Of a stretch of DNA of 64,000 nucleotides, positions 17,525 to 26,484 are shown piece by piece. The notes under the pieces were generated by a model that searched no databases, had not been told where the DNA came from, and saw only the letters and a program-made list of their open reading frames with translations. This stretch comes from BCD1 sp965230565 (GTDB taxonomy: Bacteria > Bacteroidota > Bacteroidia > Chitinophagales > Saprospiraceae), in contig CBDDLH010000007.1 of assembly GCA_965230565.1 (NCBI GenBank), positions 248,001 through 312,000 of the forward strand, in the 5' to 3' direction. Position 1 is the stretch's first letter, and every line of letters begins with the position of its first letter. The translations under genes were made by a program, and so were the position numbers.

Positions 17525-19528
17525 ATGAATCCATTAAAAATCACGCTGGCTTTTATGTTGATCAGCCTTTTCCAGTTTGGACCACTACAGGCACAAATTC
17601 AAAAAGGTCAATTAGTAAAAGGAAAAGCCGTTTCAGCAGAAATCGATCCTAGTGAAAGACACCAATACACAGTTGATTTGAAAAAGGACCAATTCGCCTT
17701 TTTTAAATTAATGCAGGAAGGAGTAGACATGAAAGTCACCACATATGATGCGGAAGGCAATGAAATACAGGAATTTGATAGTCCAAACGGGAAATTTGGT
17801 CCGGAGTTGTTTTCTATTAAAACGGAGCAAAAAGGGAAATACGTAATTGAAGTTTATCCATTCGATGAAAAGGAACCAAAGGGCCCTTACACGCTAGAAA
17901 TAAAACACATTAAACCCAAAGCCACAACGCCCGAAGAACAAGTAGATGAACTTTTTCTTCCATGGGACAATACAGATTCTCCGGGAGCATCCGTTGCGGT
18001 AGTAAAAGATGGAAAAATTGTATACAAAAACGGTTACGGAATGGCCAACCTCGAGTACGACATTCCCAATACTCCATCCACCATTTTCCACATTGCTTCC
18101 GTTTCGAAGCAATTCACTGCCTTTTCCATTTTATTGTTGGAAAAACAAGGCAAACTGAGCATCGATGATGATATCAGAAAATATATTCCGGAAGTACCCG
18201 ATTTTGGAAAAACCATCACCTTAAGGCACCTGGCCAGTCACACTAGTGGCATGAGAGACCAATGGAATCTGTTGGCTATGGCAGGATGGAGGCTGGATGA
18301 TGTGATCACTAAAGAACATGTTCTGAAACTGGTCAGCAATCAAAAGGAGCTGAATTTTAATCCCGGCGATGAATTCCTGTATTGTAATACCGGATTTACC
18401 CTATTGGCGGAAGTCGTAGCAAGGGTATCCGGACAGTCATTTGCGGAGTTTACAAAAGCGAACATTTTTGAACCATTGGGAATGACCAACACTTTGTTTT
18501 ATGATGATCACGAAAAAATTGTCAGGAACCGCGCCTATTCTTACCAATCCGGGAACAGGGGTTTTAAGAAAAGTGTGTTGAGTTATGCCAATGTGGGAGC
18601 CACCAGTTTGTTCACAACCGTAGAGGATTTAAGTCTCTGGTCGATGAATTTTGCCAACCCGAAAGTAGGCGATGCTGAAATAATCAAAAAATTGAATACC
18701 AAAGCTGAGCTTAATAACGGTACTAATTTCGGTGGAGCCCTGGGACAATTTGTCGGCGATTATAAAGGCCTTAAAGAAATATCCCACGGGGGAGCAGATG
18801 CAGGATACAGAACCTTTCTGACCCGCTTCCCGGACGAAAATTTTGCAGTGGTGGTATTCAGTAATTCTGCAGAGTTTAACCCTGGTGGACTTGCACATAA
18901 TATCGTAGACATCTATTTGAAAGATAAAATGGAAGCACCGGTAAAAAAGGAACCTGCTCCTGAAGAAACCATTGAAGATGTTACCATCGATGCTCAAACC
19001 TTATCCACCTATACCGGTGATTTCGAATTGCAGCCAGGATTCGTCATAAAAGTAACCGAAAACGACGGTAAACTCTCCGCCCAGGCAACCGGGCAGCCTG
19101 TAGTTGCCCTGAATCCGATATCTGCGACCGAATTTATGGTGGAAGGGATAGAAGCCAAAGTTGAGTTTATTCCAAATAACGGGGATAAAGTCCAGTTAAT
19201 GAAACTGCATCAGGGCGGACAGATCATGGATGCTCCCAGGTTAGAGGCCTTTGATCCGGCGGAGGTGGATCTGACTGAATTCACCGGTGAGTATTATAGT
19301 GAGGAATTATCAACTACTTACCATTTTGTGCTGGAGGAGGATAAATTGATTGCCAAGCACCAAAGATTGAGTGACATAGACCTCACTGCCGTAAAGGAAG
19401 ATACTTTTTCGGGAAGCACCTGGTTTTTCAGGCAAGTTGAATTCACCCGTGGGGATGATGGCAAAATTTCAGGCTGCAAGGTTTCCAATGGCCGGGTGAG
19501 AAATCTAAAGTTCGTATTGGTAGATTAA
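17525..19528 (+). CDS. secreted serine hydrolase of the beta-lactamase/AmpC family
   Basis: 667 residues with a signal peptide ending LQAQ. An N-terminal beta domain of ~110 residues (PPC-like) precedes the class C beta-lactamase/DD-peptidase fold. The nucleophile motif is SVSK (Ser192 to Lys195), the second motif is YCN (Tyr286 to Asn288), and a HGG-type third motif (SHGGADAGY) follows. The last ~180 residues form two beta-rich lipocalin-like repeats (YTGDFELQ, FTGEYYSEE), common in Bacteroidota members. It could act on peptidoglycan, D-amino acid peptides or esters; the substrate cannot be told. An alternative upstream start at 17371 is in another frame and lacks any domain. Confidence 0.85.
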   Translation: MNPLKITLAFMLISLFQFGPLQAQIQKGQLVKGKAVSAEIDPSERHQYTVDLKKDQFAFFKLMQEGVDMKVTTYDAEGNEIQEFDSPNGKFGPELFSIKTEQKGKYVIEVYPFDEKEPKGPYTLEIKHIKPKATTPEEQVDELFLPWDNTDSPGASVAVVKDGKIVYKNGYGMANLEYDIPNTPSTIFHIASVSKQFTAFSILLLEKQGKLSIDDDIRKYIPEVPDFGKTITLRHLASHTSGMRDQWNLLAMAGWRLDDVITKEHVLKLVSNQKELNFNPGDEFLYCNTGFTLLAEVVARVSGQSFAEFTKANIFEPLGMTNTLFYDDHEKIVRNRAYSYQSGNRGFKKSVLSYANVGATSLFTTVEDLSLWSMNFANPKVGDAEIIKKLNTKAELNNGTNFGGALGQFVGDYKGLKEISHGGADAGYRTFLTRFPDENFAVVVFSNSAEFNPGGLAHNIVDIYLKDKMEAPVKKEPAPEETIEDVTIDAQTLSTYTGDFELQPGFVIKVTENDGKLSAQATGQPVVALNPISATEFMVEGIEAKVEFIPNNGDKVQLMKLHQGGQIMDAPRLEAFDPAEVDLTEFTGEYYSEELSTTYHFVLEEDKLIAKHQRLSDIDLTAVKEDTFSGSTWFFRQVEFTRGDDGKISGCKVSNGRVRNLKFVLVD

Positions 19529-19554
19529 ATTTTGGAAATTATTTAATAATTAGT

Positions 19555-19640
19555 TGTCACGCAGATTACGCCAATTTTCGCAGAAATTATCCAAGGTTGC
19601 TGTATTAATTTCTGCGCTTATCTGCGTAATCTGCGTGACA
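19555..19640. repeat. long imperfect hairpin repeat
   Basis: Arms 19555-19589 and 19606-19640 pair over the outer 17 bp (tgtcacgcagattacgc with its complement) and again over an inner 11 bp (taatttctgcg), with a mismatched middle. It lies between two same-strand genes and could end transcription of the hydrolase. It looks like the interspersed hairpin repeats typical of Bacteroidota genomes. Confidence 0.75.
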
Positions 19641-19668
19641 TAAACCCAAACCCATCTTCAGGTTCATT

Positions 19669-21000
19669 ATGCGTCTCTTCCTTTCCATATTAGTATTTGC
19701 AGTCCTCCTCACCAATTGCAACACACCTCCCCCACCCCCAAACATCATCCTCATCATGGCGGACGACCTGGGTTACGAAACTATTGGCGCCAATGGAGGC
19801 ACTTCTTACCAGACGCCGGTGCTGGATGCTATGGCGGACAAGGGCATCCGCTTCAATCATTGTTACGCTCAACCGCTTTGTACCCCGAGCAGAATAAAGA
19901 TCATGACGGGCATTTCCAATATGCGTAACTATACCGACTTTGGAGTTTTGGATGAAAGTCAAACCACTTTTGGGCATTTATTCCGGGAAGCGGGTTATGC
20001 TACAGCAGTGGTAGGAAAATGGCAGTTAGGAACTACACCTGATGGTCCGGAAAAAGCCGGTTTCGACCAGCATTGTCTTTGGCAGGTCACTCCCGGTGCA
20101 ACAGACTCCACCGGGAGAGACACCAGGTATTCCAAACCACTGCTACAGATCGATGGAAGACTAGAAAGGTTTAAAGAATCTGAATACGCACCTGAGATCG
20201 CCACTCAGTATGCCCTCGATTTTATGGAAGAACAATCAGGGCATAACAAACCCTTCCTGCTTTATTACCCAATGATCCTTACCCATTGTCCGTTCAGTCC
20301 AACTCCCAATTCTCCGGAATGGACTACTGATGACACTACCGTAATGAGGTATAAGGGCAAGGCTCATTATTTTGAGGACATGGTGACCGTCATGGATAGT
20401 TTAGTTGGTGTTATACAGCGCAAACTGAAAGAACTAAACATCGAAGACAACACCCTTCTCATTTTTACCGGTGATAACGGTACCGACAGACCTATCGTTT
20501 CCATGCTCAACGGAAGAGAAGTGGCCGGAGCTAAAAGAGCTACTACCGATGCCGGTACCCGGGTTCCTTTAATTGCTCAATGGCCAGGTGTGATCCAGGA
20601 TAAAGTGGTGAATAATGATCTAATTGACTTCAGTGACTTTCTACCTACCATCTGTGAAGCCACAGGGATTAAAATACCCGATTCTCTACGAATAGACGGG
20701 AAAAGTTTTTTTCCGCAGTTGCAGGGTGAAACAGGTCAGCCAAGAGATTGGATCTACTGCTGGTTTGCGAGAAATCCATCCATTCATGAACCCAGGATAT
20801 TTGTGAGAAATCAACGGTATAAATTGTACACATCTGGAGAGTTCTTTGATGTGCCCAACGATTGGGATGAACAAAATCCATTGAATATTGAAGAACTGGA
20901 TGGGGATACCAAACAAACCTGGCAAATGTTTAAGGAAGTTTTAAATCATTACAATACAAGGAGGCTGGAATGTATTCCTGAAAAAACCTACGAAAATTAG
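19669..21000 (+). CDS. sulfatase lipoprotein (arylsulfatase family)
   Basis: 443 residues. The lipobox LTNC places Cys17 as the lipidation site, followed by a Pro run. The sulfatase fold is clear: PNIILIMADDLGY (metal Asp32, Asp33), the modification motif CTPSR (Cys71 to Arg75, Cys converted to formylglycine), GKWQLG, and TGDNGTD with the metal Asp-Asn. It would remove sulfate esters from glycans or aryl sulfates at the outer membrane or in the periplasm. It needs a formylglycine-generating or radical-SAM maturase, not seen in this window. No glycan-uptake (SusCD) genes are adjacent, so it is not obviously part of a polysaccharide locus. Confidence 0.9.
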   Translation: MRLFLSILVFAVLLTNCNTPPPPPNIILIMADDLGYETIGANGGTSYQTPVLDAMADKGIRFNHCYAQPLCTPSRIKIMTGISNMRNYTDFGVLDESQTTFGHLFREAGYATAVVGKWQLGTTPDGPEKAGFDQHCLWQVTPGATDSTGRDTRYSKPLLQIDGRLERFKESEYAPEIATQYALDFMEEQSGHNKPFLLYYPMILTHCPFSPTPNSPEWTTDDTTVMRYKGKAHYFEDMVTVMDSLVGVIQRKLKELNIEDNTLLIFTGDNGTDRPIVSMLNGREVAGAKRATTDAGTRVPLIAQWPGVIQDKVVNNDLIDFSDFLPTICEATGIKIPDSLRIDGKSFFPQLQGETGQPRDWIYCWFARNPSIHEPRIFVRNQRYKLYTSGEFFDVPNDWDEQNPLNIEELDGDTKQTWQMFKEVLNHYNTRRLECIPEKTYEN

Positions 21001-21020
21001 CAAATGTAAATGCCTTTGAA

Positions 21021-21449
21021 ATGATTCAAAAAATTATCAAAAACATATCAACTAATCCAAGAAACGCTTTTCTGGTCGATGGTATTGGAGCTGTTTTATC
21101 AGCCTTCCTTTTAGGCGTTATCCTCACCACTTTCGAGGATTTCTTCGGTATGCCTGCAAGGGTGCTTTACATCCTTGCCGGGATAGCTGCCGGTTTTGCC
21201 CTATATTCTCTGACTTATTATTTTTTGAATATAAAAAAGTGGCATGCTGCTCTTCGTCGGATCGCCATTGCAAACCTGCTCTATTGTTTGCTCACCCTTG
21301 CGCTGGTAATTATACATTTTCAGGAATTGACTATTTGGGGAATTATGTATTTTATATTGGAGATTCTGGTAATTGTCATTTTAGTTTACATTGAATTTAG
21401 TGTTCTTTCAAAATCAAAACTCCAGGATTCTCCTATAAAAGATATTTAA
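21021..21449 (+). CDS. small four-helix membrane protein
   Basis: 142 residues. Four hydrophobic segments (about 21-38, 47-68, 80-98, 103-128) separated by short charged turns, with a basic N-terminus (MIQKIIKNISTNPRNAF) that should stay in the cytoplasm. No family is recognised with confidence. The start lies 20 nt after the sulfatase stop, so it may be co-transcribed, but nothing ties it to sulfate metabolism. Confidence 0.7.
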   Translation: MIQKIIKNISTNPRNAFLVDGIGAVLSAFLLGVILTTFEDFFGMPARVLYILAGIAAGFALYSLTYYFLNIKKWHAALRRIAIANLLYCLLTLALVIIHFQELTIWGIMYFILEILVIVILVYIEFSVLSKSKLQDSPIKDI

Positions 21450-21617
21450 CCCCCTGATTGACAATTAACTATACTTCACTTATCTTTATAACCAACTCTT
21501 CCGAAAGATTGATCTTACTAGCTAAAGTTCTGCTCAAAATTTGGAAGTCCTTCCCTTGAACGACAGATATCTGCCCCCCTGTCAAGTTAATCGCTTTTTA
21601 TAAAAAATTTGAATATC

Positions 21618-22160
21618 ATGAAAAACACATTTAATTCAACTCTAATTGCAGCTCTATTTCTTACACTATTATTCTTAGGTTGCACGAATGAAAAATCCCC
21701 TGAGATGGAAACCCTTTCTTTTACCTCTAGTGCAACAGGTGAGTATAAATATGTTGGCCCTGACACACTGCCCGAAGCCAAATGCACCGGTGACCTTTCT
21801 GCCTGGCGGGCCATTGTGGAAGGGACTGGCACTGGTGATCCCATAGGTGATTTTAGTGTTCATTTTGATTTCTGCGGAGACACCCTGGGAAATTATGGTA
21901 ATGGTTTTGCTTTTATGCAAACAGAAGAAGGTGACACCATTTTCTTCAGCGTCGCCGGACAAGTTATACAAGGCCGACTGGAGGATCATCCTGAATTTGT
22001 TACCTCATATTGGAGAGACAGCTTTGAAATAACGAGCGGAACCGGTAAATATTCAGGAGTAACGGGCAACCTTGTTTCCGATGATTACAACAGTTCCGAA
22101 GACCCAAATTCACACCACAACTGGAAAGGCACCATTTCGATAAAAAAGGCTAAAAAGTAA
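21618..22160 (+). CDS. small lipoprotein of unknown function
   Basis: The ATG at 21618 gives a lipoprotein signal (LLFLGC, about 18 residues before Cys). The mature part of ~160 residues is beta-rich with repeated Gly-Thr-Gly turns (GTGTGDPIGDF, SGTGKYSGVTGN), a pattern seen in small eight-stranded barrel proteins such as the allene-oxide-cyclase-like or calycin folds. No catalytic residues are recognisable. The spacer upstream (21450-21617) contains no gene. Function unknown. Confidence 0.7.
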   Translation: MKNTFNSTLIAALFLTLLFLGCTNEKSPEMETLSFTSSATGEYKYVGPDTLPEAKCTGDLSAWRAIVEGTGTGDPIGDFSVHFDFCGDTLGNYGNGFAFMQTEEGDTIFFSVAGQVIQGRLEDHPEFVTSYWRDSFEITSGTGKYSGVTGNLVSDDYNSSEDPNSHHNWKGTISIKKAKK

Positions 22161-22200
22161 TCCTAAATTCAATTACCTGACTAGCAATAAATAATAATCC

Positions 22201-22713
22201 ATGACTATTGACCATATCATCCGTCAATACGATTTCAATTTGCTCTACGCAAAAGCTCTTGTAGCAGATTTATCCGAAACACAAATGACCATGATGCCTT
22301 CGAAGGGTTTGGAAAATCATGCCGCCTGGACCCTCGGGCACCTGGTTACCGGAAGCGCTATGACTGCTGAGGACCTTGGAGCAACGTTCGAAATTCCGGA
22401 GAACTGGGAGGAATTGTTCTTGCGAAAAGGGCCCGGAGACCCAAGAAAACCTGATCCGGATCCATCAAAATATCCCTCCAAAAAGGAATTGTTGCAAGAA
22501 CTTGAAAAACAGCACAACAAGGTGAAAATATATTTATCCAAAATCGATTTGACTCAATTGGAAAAACCCCTGAAATGGAGGTTCGGAGATCAAATGCCCA
22601 CCCTTCTGGATGTGGTGACATTTATGTGTATCAATCACGAAGCCATGCATTTGGGACAATTGGCCGGGTGGAGGCGTGCTTTGGGGATGCCTTCCGCTTT
22701 GGCAGAAATATAA
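22201..22713 (+). CDS. DinB-like protein (YfiT/DinB superfamily)
   Basis: 170 residues forming the four-helix DinB/YfiT pattern. The metal ligands expected for the family are present: an AAWTLGHLV helix with His and a late NHEAMHLGQLAGWRR helix with two His. Members bind a divalent metal and include thiol-S-transferases that use glutathione, mycothiol or bacillithiol. No specific substrate can be assigned. It stands alone, with no operon partner within short range. Confidence 0.85.
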   Translation: MTIDHIIRQYDFNLLYAKALVADLSETQMTMMPSKGLENHAAWTLGHLVTGSAMTAEDLGATFEIPENWEELFLRKGPGDPRKPDPDPSKYPSKKELLQELEKQHNKVKIYLSKIDLTQLEKPLKWRFGDQMPTLLDVVTFMCINHEAMHLGQLAGWRRALGMPSALAEI

Positions 22714-22827
22714 ATCCCCTTTTTTCCGGACTGATTAAACTGAATTCCTTTTTCGAATGTTGGTTTAAAGTTCTCTCTTGCTATTCCAATAGGGATCGTT
22801 AAAACTACTTTAAACAATAACTCAGCT

Positions 22828-23559
22828 ATGAAAATCGCCACAACAATACTTACTGCTATTCTATTCTCCTTTCTCCTACCCTTTTCATCCTGTTCAGAAT
22901 CCGAAGATATCATGAACGACCCGGTGGATATTGAAGAAGAACCAACAGACACCATGGAAGTTGATACCAATGCCATCTCATATCTCGCTCTTGGAGATTC
23001 CTATACCATCGGGCAATCCGTTGATCAAAACATGCGTTGGCCTGTGCAACTGGCTCAAAAACTCAAAGAGAACGACATCATCGTCGAACCGTTAAATATC
23101 ATTGCACAAACCGGATGGACCACCAGCAAGCTTTTGGAAGCCATTTATGATATAGAACCGGATCAACACGACCTGGTATCCCTCCTGATCGGGGTCAATA
23201 ACCAGTATCAGGGACAACCTTTTGAAATTTTCCAGGTAGAATTCGATTCCTTGCTCAATTTATCAATTCAACTGGCCGGTAATATTGAAAGAGTATTCGT
23301 CGTATCCATTCCAGATTATGGAGTCACGCCTTTTGGAACGATTAACTCCGAACAAATTGCGGAAGAACTGGATATGTACAATGATTATATGCAGCAAAAA
23401 TGTATGACGCTGGAAATTCCCTTCATCAATATTACTGACCTTTCCAGACAATTGGGCGACTCACCTGGAGCCCTGGCTGTGGATAACCTTCACCCCAGCG
23501 GAAGCCAGTACACTGAATGGGTCAACCTCATCCTGCCAGTAGTGATCGATATGTTATAA
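22828..23559 (+). CDS. SGNH/GDSL hydrolase lipoprotein
   Basis: 243 residues with a lipobox (PFSSC, Cys22) and an acidic linker. The SGNH blocks are present: GDSYTIG with nucleophile Ser58, the block II-III region LLIGVNNQYQG with its conserved Asn, and the catalytic pair in DNLHPSG near the C-terminus. It is predicted to be a periplasmic or surface esterase, possibly a carbohydrate O-acetyl esterase or lysophospholipase; the substrate is not determinable. Start chosen at the ATG that gives the signal peptide. Confidence 0.9.
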   Translation: MKIATTILTAILFSFLLPFSSCSESEDIMNDPVDIEEEPTDTMEVDTNAISYLALGDSYTIGQSVDQNMRWPVQLAQKLKENDIIVEPLNIIAQTGWTTSKLLEAIYDIEPDQHDLVSLLIGVNNQYQGQPFEIFQVEFDSLLNLSIQLAGNIERVFVVSIPDYGVTPFGTINSEQIAEELDMYNDYMQQKCMTLEIPFINITDLSRQLGDSPGALAVDNLHPSGSQYTEWVNLILPVVIDML

Positions 23560-23646
23560 GGGGTTCATTTGGGAGAAATTGTTTATTTTTATTCAGGCTA
23601 ATTGATAAATGAGGACTTCAGCCTTCTTTTTCACAAAACTCCTGAT

Positions 23647-24291
23647 ATGCCATCAATCAAGTTACAGGTCTTCTCGTTGTTAATTTTGTTCTTTTATGGT
23701 TCAAACCTCCAGTCACAAAATTATTTTGGATTCCGGGCAGGAATTAATCTTGCCTATGTATCTACTACCGAAGAAGGTTTCATTACTAATGAACGGGTTT
23801 TGGGGCTAAACACCCACTTGTTTTTGGATATTGCTCTGGCAGAGCACTTCACCATTCAACCGGAAATAGGTTTCATTCAAAAAGGCTACCGAAGAACTAT
23901 CACACTTACCGGCATTAAAAGGTACGCCACTAAAATTAATTACCTCGATTTTGCAGCCAATATGAAATATAAATTTGGCGATAAAAACCTCAAAATACAC
24001 TTACTTACCGGACCATACTTTGGTCTGGCCGTTTCTGCCCAATCCAAAGATCTGGATGACGGAGATACTAACGACATTGGCATTGAAGAAGGGGGCGGTA
24101 TTCAACGGCCGGATATCGGGCTAACTGTTGGCCTGGGAGTTGGCATCCCGGCCGGGGATGGAGAACTTTTTCTAGATATTCGATACCTACATGGTTTTAA
24201 TAAGATCAACGTAAATACATTTGATGATGGCGATTTGAGGAATCGTGGACAGAATATTTCTGTTGGTTACTCCTTGCCTTTGGGTAGGTAA
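23647..24291 (+). CDS. outer-membrane beta-barrel protein, PorT/OmpW-like
   Basis: The ATG at 23647 yields a signal peptide (MPSIKLQVFSLLILFFYGSNLQSQ). The mature chain starts NYFGFRAGINLAYV, the usual opening strand of small Bacteroidota barrels. Alternating amphipathic strands follow (HFTIQPEIGFIQKGY, YLDFAANMKYKFG, ISVGYSLPLGR), with the last strand near the C-terminus. About eight strands fit the 200-residue length. It belongs to the broad 'porin family' barrels whose ligands are mostly unknown. Confidence 0.8.
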   Translation: MPSIKLQVFSLLILFFYGSNLQSQNYFGFRAGINLAYVSTTEEGFITNERVLGLNTHLFLDIALAEHFTIQPEIGFIQKGYRRTITLTGIKRYATKINYLDFAANMKYKFGDKNLKIHLLTGPYFGLAVSAQSKDLDDGDTNDIGIEEGGGIQRPDIGLTVGLGVGIPAGDGELFLDIRYLHGFNKINVNTFDDGDLRNRGQNISVGYSLPLGR

Positions 24292-24436
24292 ACTGCTGCT
24301 TTGTCTTTTTTGGTTTCATTAAAGCTAATCTACCTTACAGCTTGTTTCGTCGATTAAACATCCATGGCAGCGAAAGATGATACAAATTCGTATCGTCATT
24401 ATTTTCACTAACCCTTTTGAAGGAAGTCGAATCACC

Positions 24437-26359
24437 ATGGAAGAAACCCTTAACATTCAACAAACTGAAAGGAATCAACAAGCGTTCGCATTTCGTCTTT
24501 TGGATGAGGCCATTTATGCTGCCCTAAAAACATATTCCAACGTCCATCGCGGCAGTGGTTACAATTCCCAAGTGTCCACACAGCTTTATGAAAAAGCAAG
24601 AGACATTGTGCTGGAATACATGGGGTTGAAGAAAAGCAGTTACATCGTCGTATTCTGCTCTCCAAGAAGAGCCGAAATATTCACCAGATCGATCAATCCC
24701 AAAAACTTCCGCCTGCTTTCCAGTAAAGACCTCGGTTTGGCCATTGGTGTAAGAGCCATTGCTTTGCGAAGAAACGCCATTCCAAAAGGAAAACCTGTCG
24801 AATCTGGAGGGGGTACTACCAAACTCACCGCCAAAGACTGGATTATCTGGGCCGATGCACCAGATAGGTTTGAAGCCGGCACACCAGCAATTATCAACGT
24901 AATTGCCTTTGCCAAGGCCCTGCTTATTATCCAGGAATATGGTTCAGATATATTTAAAAAAAGATCATCCTCAACGCTTTCCGCCAAAGAAATTCTATTC
25001 GAGGATAGATTGGTAAACCTGGAAGGGCCACAACTACTCAAAGAACTCCGGAACACCCTTATAGGAAAAAAAGTCAGCATTCCTACCAGCCAGGGATCAT
25101 CCCCTTTCATCAATTTCGACAACAGTGCAAGCACCCCTACTTTTGAAGCCATCTGGGAAACTTTTAGAGATACTTTAAAACAACCCGAAGACATTCAACA
25201 ACAAATCCTGCATCAGGCTAAAAGCATTTGTGCAGAAACCCTTGGGGCCCCGCTCGATCAATACGATATAATTTTCACCACCAACACCACGGAAGCCATC
25301 AATATCGCTGCCGAAAGTTTAAGTTTATCAAAGGATTCTGATTTTAATCCAGTTGTTATCAATACATTACTGGAACATTCTTCCAATGATCTTCCCTGGA
25401 GAATGATTCCCAATGGTGAGTTGATCAGGCTGTCGGTCGATGACGAAGGATTTATTGATCCTGGTGAACTCAGATCTCTTTTACAGGATTATAATGAAAA
25501 GAAACTCCACGGCAAAAAACGTATCAGGATAGTAGCAGTTTCAGGAGCTTCCAATGTGCTAGGCACCTGTAACAATCTTGAAGAAATCAGTGAAATTGTA
25601 AGGACTAACGGCGCTCAATTATTGGTAGACGGTGCCCAACTCGTTGCCCATAAAAAAGTAAATCTTGAAAAAAGCAATATTGACTATTTCGCCTTTTCTG
25701 CTCATAAAGTCTATGCTCCTTTTGGAAGTGGTGCTTTAGTTGTCCGGAAGGGATTATTGAATTATCCATTACAGGATCTGGAATGCATAAAATCCTCCGG
25801 CGAAGAAAACATCAGCGGCATTGCAGCATTGGGAAAAGCATTTGTGCTATTAAATCGCATTGGTATGCAAACCGTTTATGAAGAGGAACTGGAACTGACC
25901 AGATTTGCCCTTTCGGAAATGGCTAAAATTCCAAATTTGAAATATTATGGCATCCAGGATCCCCAGTCCAAAAGAATACAAAGCAGGTTGGGAGTTATTT
26001 CTTTTGACATTGAAGGAATGCTTCCCAAAAAAGTGGCCAATAAGCTTTCACAACAAAAAGGCATTGGCGTGCGTACAGGCTGTCATTGTGCCCACTTGAT
26101 CGTCAAAAAGATTGCAGGCATTGGCCCCGGTTTGGAAAGGTTCCAGCGGGTTATTCAGACGTTGTTTCCTAAATTAAGACTTCCCGGAGTTGCCAGAGTG
26201 AGTTTCGGTATCGAAAATACGCGGGAAGAAGTTGAATACCTGATAGAAGTCTTACGATCTCTGGCAGAGAAAAAGGATGTAAATCAGGTAATTCCTGCTA
26301 CACAAGTAAAGAAACAGTTGAATCAATTGGTCTTTGACAATAGCACAGAAGTTTATTAG
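24437..26359 (+). CDS. class V aminotransferase/cysteine desulfurase-like protein with a partial second copy
   Basis: About 640 residues from the ATG at 24437; an in-frame ATG at 24377 would add 20. The C-terminal ~430 residues form a complete class V PLP enzyme: FINFDNSASTPT, DGAQLVAHKKV, the PLP-lysine motif FAFSAHKVYAPFGSGAL, and a mobile-loop cysteine in GVRTGCHCAH, as in SufS/IscS-like desulfurases. The N-terminal ~190 residues repeat parts of the same fold (ALKTYSNVHRGSGYNSQVST, then GGGT and DRFEAGTPAIINVIAFAKAL) but lack the PLP-lysine core. This looks like an internally deleted duplicate. It may serve in sulfur transfer or as a decarboxylase or lyase; the precise role is unknown. Confidence 0.8.
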   Translation: MEETLNIQQTERNQQAFAFRLLDEAIYAALKTYSNVHRGSGYNSQVSTQLYEKARDIVLEYMGLKKSSYIVVFCSPRRAEIFTRSINPKNFRLLSSKDLGLAIGVRAIALRRNAIPKGKPVESGGGTTKLTAKDWIIWADAPDRFEAGTPAIINVIAFAKALLIIQEYGSDIFKKRSSSTLSAKEILFEDRLVNLEGPQLLKELRNTLIGKKVSIPTSQGSSPFINFDNSASTPTFEAIWETFRDTLKQPEDIQQQILHQAKSICAETLGAPLDQYDIIFTTNTTEAINIAAESLSLSKDSDFNPVVINTLLEHSSNDLPWRMIPNGELIRLSVDDEGFIDPGELRSLLQDYNEKKLHGKKRIRIVAVSGASNVLGTCNNLEEISEIVRTNGAQLLVDGAQLVAHKKVNLEKSNIDYFAFSAHKVYAPFGSGALVVRKGLLNYPLQDLECIKSSGEENISGIAALGKAFVLLNRIGMQTVYEEELELTRFALSEMAKIPNLKYYGIQDPQSKRIQSRLGVISFDIEGMLPKKVANKLSQQKGIGVRTGCHCAHLIVKKIAGIGPGLERFQRVIQTLFPKLRLPGVARVSFGIENTREEVEYLIEVLRSLAEKKDVNQVIPATQVKKQLNQLVFDNSTEVY

Positions 26360-26484
26360 CGGATTATTTTTTCCTGCACTCTCAAATTGAAAAATCCGCT
26401 TTTTGAAATAGTGTTTCAGCCCATGTTTATCCGGTAATTCATTAAAGTTAACTAACTTTACTGCCTAAGAAATCAACCCGGTTC

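Noticed and set aside
17371..17652. 93-codon frame starting ATGAATCC before the serine hydrolase
   Set aside because: It overlaps the signal-peptide-bearing start of the hydrolase in another frame and has no domain; the shared first codons are a chance similarity.
24640..25194. 184-codon open frame antisense to the aminotransferase gene
   Set aside because: It lies wholly inside a well-supported gene, has low-complexity Ser/Leu composition and no domain; a mirror of codon use on the other strand.
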